DNA of 64,000 nt. It comes from CBDCYN01 sp965224205 (GTDB taxonomy: Bacteria > Planctomycetota > Phycisphaerae > Phycisphaerales > Phycisphaeraceae). The notes beneath the pieces were generated by a model that saw only the letters and a program-made list of their open reading frames with translations, searched no databases and was not told where the DNA came from. The stretch covers positions 62,001 through 126,000 of the forward strand of contig CBDCYN010000043.1 in the NCBI GenBank assembly GCA_965224205.1. The letters are read 5' to 3'. Both the position numbers and the translations under genes were made by a program. Every line of letters begins with the position of its first letter. The first letter of the stretch is position 1. Of the stretch, positions 63,568 to 64,000 are shown in pieces.

Positions 63568-64000
63568 TCAGAGGACCTGGATCCCCCGCAGCTTCATGCG
63601 CAGTTCCTCGGGCCTCGTGGCCGCCGACAGGGCGACCTTGGGGTGGATGTACTGACGGTTCACGAGGTCAGCGAGGCTGTCGGTGAACGTCTGCATCCCG
63701 GATTCCCTCTGGCTTTGGATCACCTCGTCGAGCTGGTGTTCACGCCCGTCGAGGATCATCTTCTGGGCCGGGGGGCATTGGAGCAGGATCTCCACCGCCG
63801 GCACGTGGCGGGCGTCGTCGCGGATCCCCATCAGCATCTTCTGGCACACCATCGCCTTGAGCTGGTACGCGAGCATGTTGCGGATCCCGGTGCGTTCGGC
63901 GGCGGGGAACAGGTCGTAGATCCTGGCAAACACCTGCGAGACGCTTGACGCGTGCACGGTGCCGAAGACCAGGTGCCCGGTTTCGGCCGATTGCAGCGCG
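63568..64000 (-). CDS. PilT-like twitching motility ATPase (C-terminal part)
   Basis: The visible portion enters the window at ALQSAETGHLVFGTVHASSV, the standard PilT His-box region, and continues LFPAAERTGIRNMLAYQLKA, ILLQCPPAQKMILDGREHQL and VIQSQRESGMQTFTDSLADL to the stop. PilT hexamers drive pilus retraction. Walker motifs lie outside the window. It is upstream of the GspE-like gene on the same strand, with the tandem repeats in between, suggesting a type IV pilus or related secretion locus continuing beyond the right edge. Confidence 0.88.
   Translation of the reverse strand, partial: ALQSAETGHLVFGTVHASSVSQVFARIYDLFPAAERTGIRNMLAYQLKAMVCQKMLMGIRDDARHVPAVEILLQCPPAQKMILDGREHQLDEVIQSQRESGMQTFTDSLADLVNRQYIHPKVALSAATRPEELRMKLRGIQVL

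Overview
This is a GC-rich bacterial chromosome segment that looks planctomycetal, probably class Phycisphaerae (inference). The signs are two very long secreted proteins with an LEPRVLL N-terminal motif, an adjacent DUF1800/DUF1501 pair, a planctomycete-style ECF sigma factor (TTRWSVV N-terminus) divergent from a Ser/Thr kinase with WD40 repeats, and an oversized signal peptidase I. Housekeeping genes (murG, dxs, prenyl synthase, clpC, purE, nuoH, gmhA, yggS) sit singly or in small operons, separated by unusually repeat-rich intergenic DNA.

Layout. 0-2.6 kb: a minus-strand surface-sugar operon (MazG-like, gmhA, DegT aminotransferase, start of an ABC ATPase). 2.8-9 kb: copper-type P-ATPase, purE, signal peptidase, nuoH. 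9-14.6 kb: ECF sigma factor with a downstream unknown gene, divergent from a 1090-residue kinase/WD40 protein, then a small anchored protein. 14.7-16.7 kb: a MamK-like actin with a coiled-coil neighbour. 17-20 kb: DUF1501 and DUF1800 genes. 20.4-25 kb: two perfect long inverted repeats, then murG, prenyl synthase and dxs. 25-28 kb: a repeat-built LEPRVLL protein. 28.7-33.9 kb: an eroded mobile island beside tRNA-Pro (integrase, AlpA-like regulator, HTH protein, truncated RusA), hit by an IS630 element, an IS5-like element and an IS3 remnant. 33.9-36.9 kb: a second, frameshifted nuoH and a frameshifted kinase. 37-43.3 kb: yggS-dedA, clpC, a hydrolase. 43.4-52.3 kb: a second IS630 copy and a 2551-residue surface protein. 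53.8-64 kb: unknown genes, SxtJ and carbamoyltransferase, an alcohol dehydrogenase, and a PilT / degenerate GspE / CvpA operon.

The least expected signal is non-coding. A family of about 104 bp elements, present 11 times, has imperfect terminal inverted repeats (TATACSCATCSC) and TA-rich ends, so it looks like a MITE. Two copies overlap gene stop codons, one has an IS630 inserted exactly at its terminal TA, and two are in tandem. Two further palindromic intergenic families are also present. Among proteins, the MamK-like filament protein and a GspE-like protein lacking the Walker A lysine stand out.
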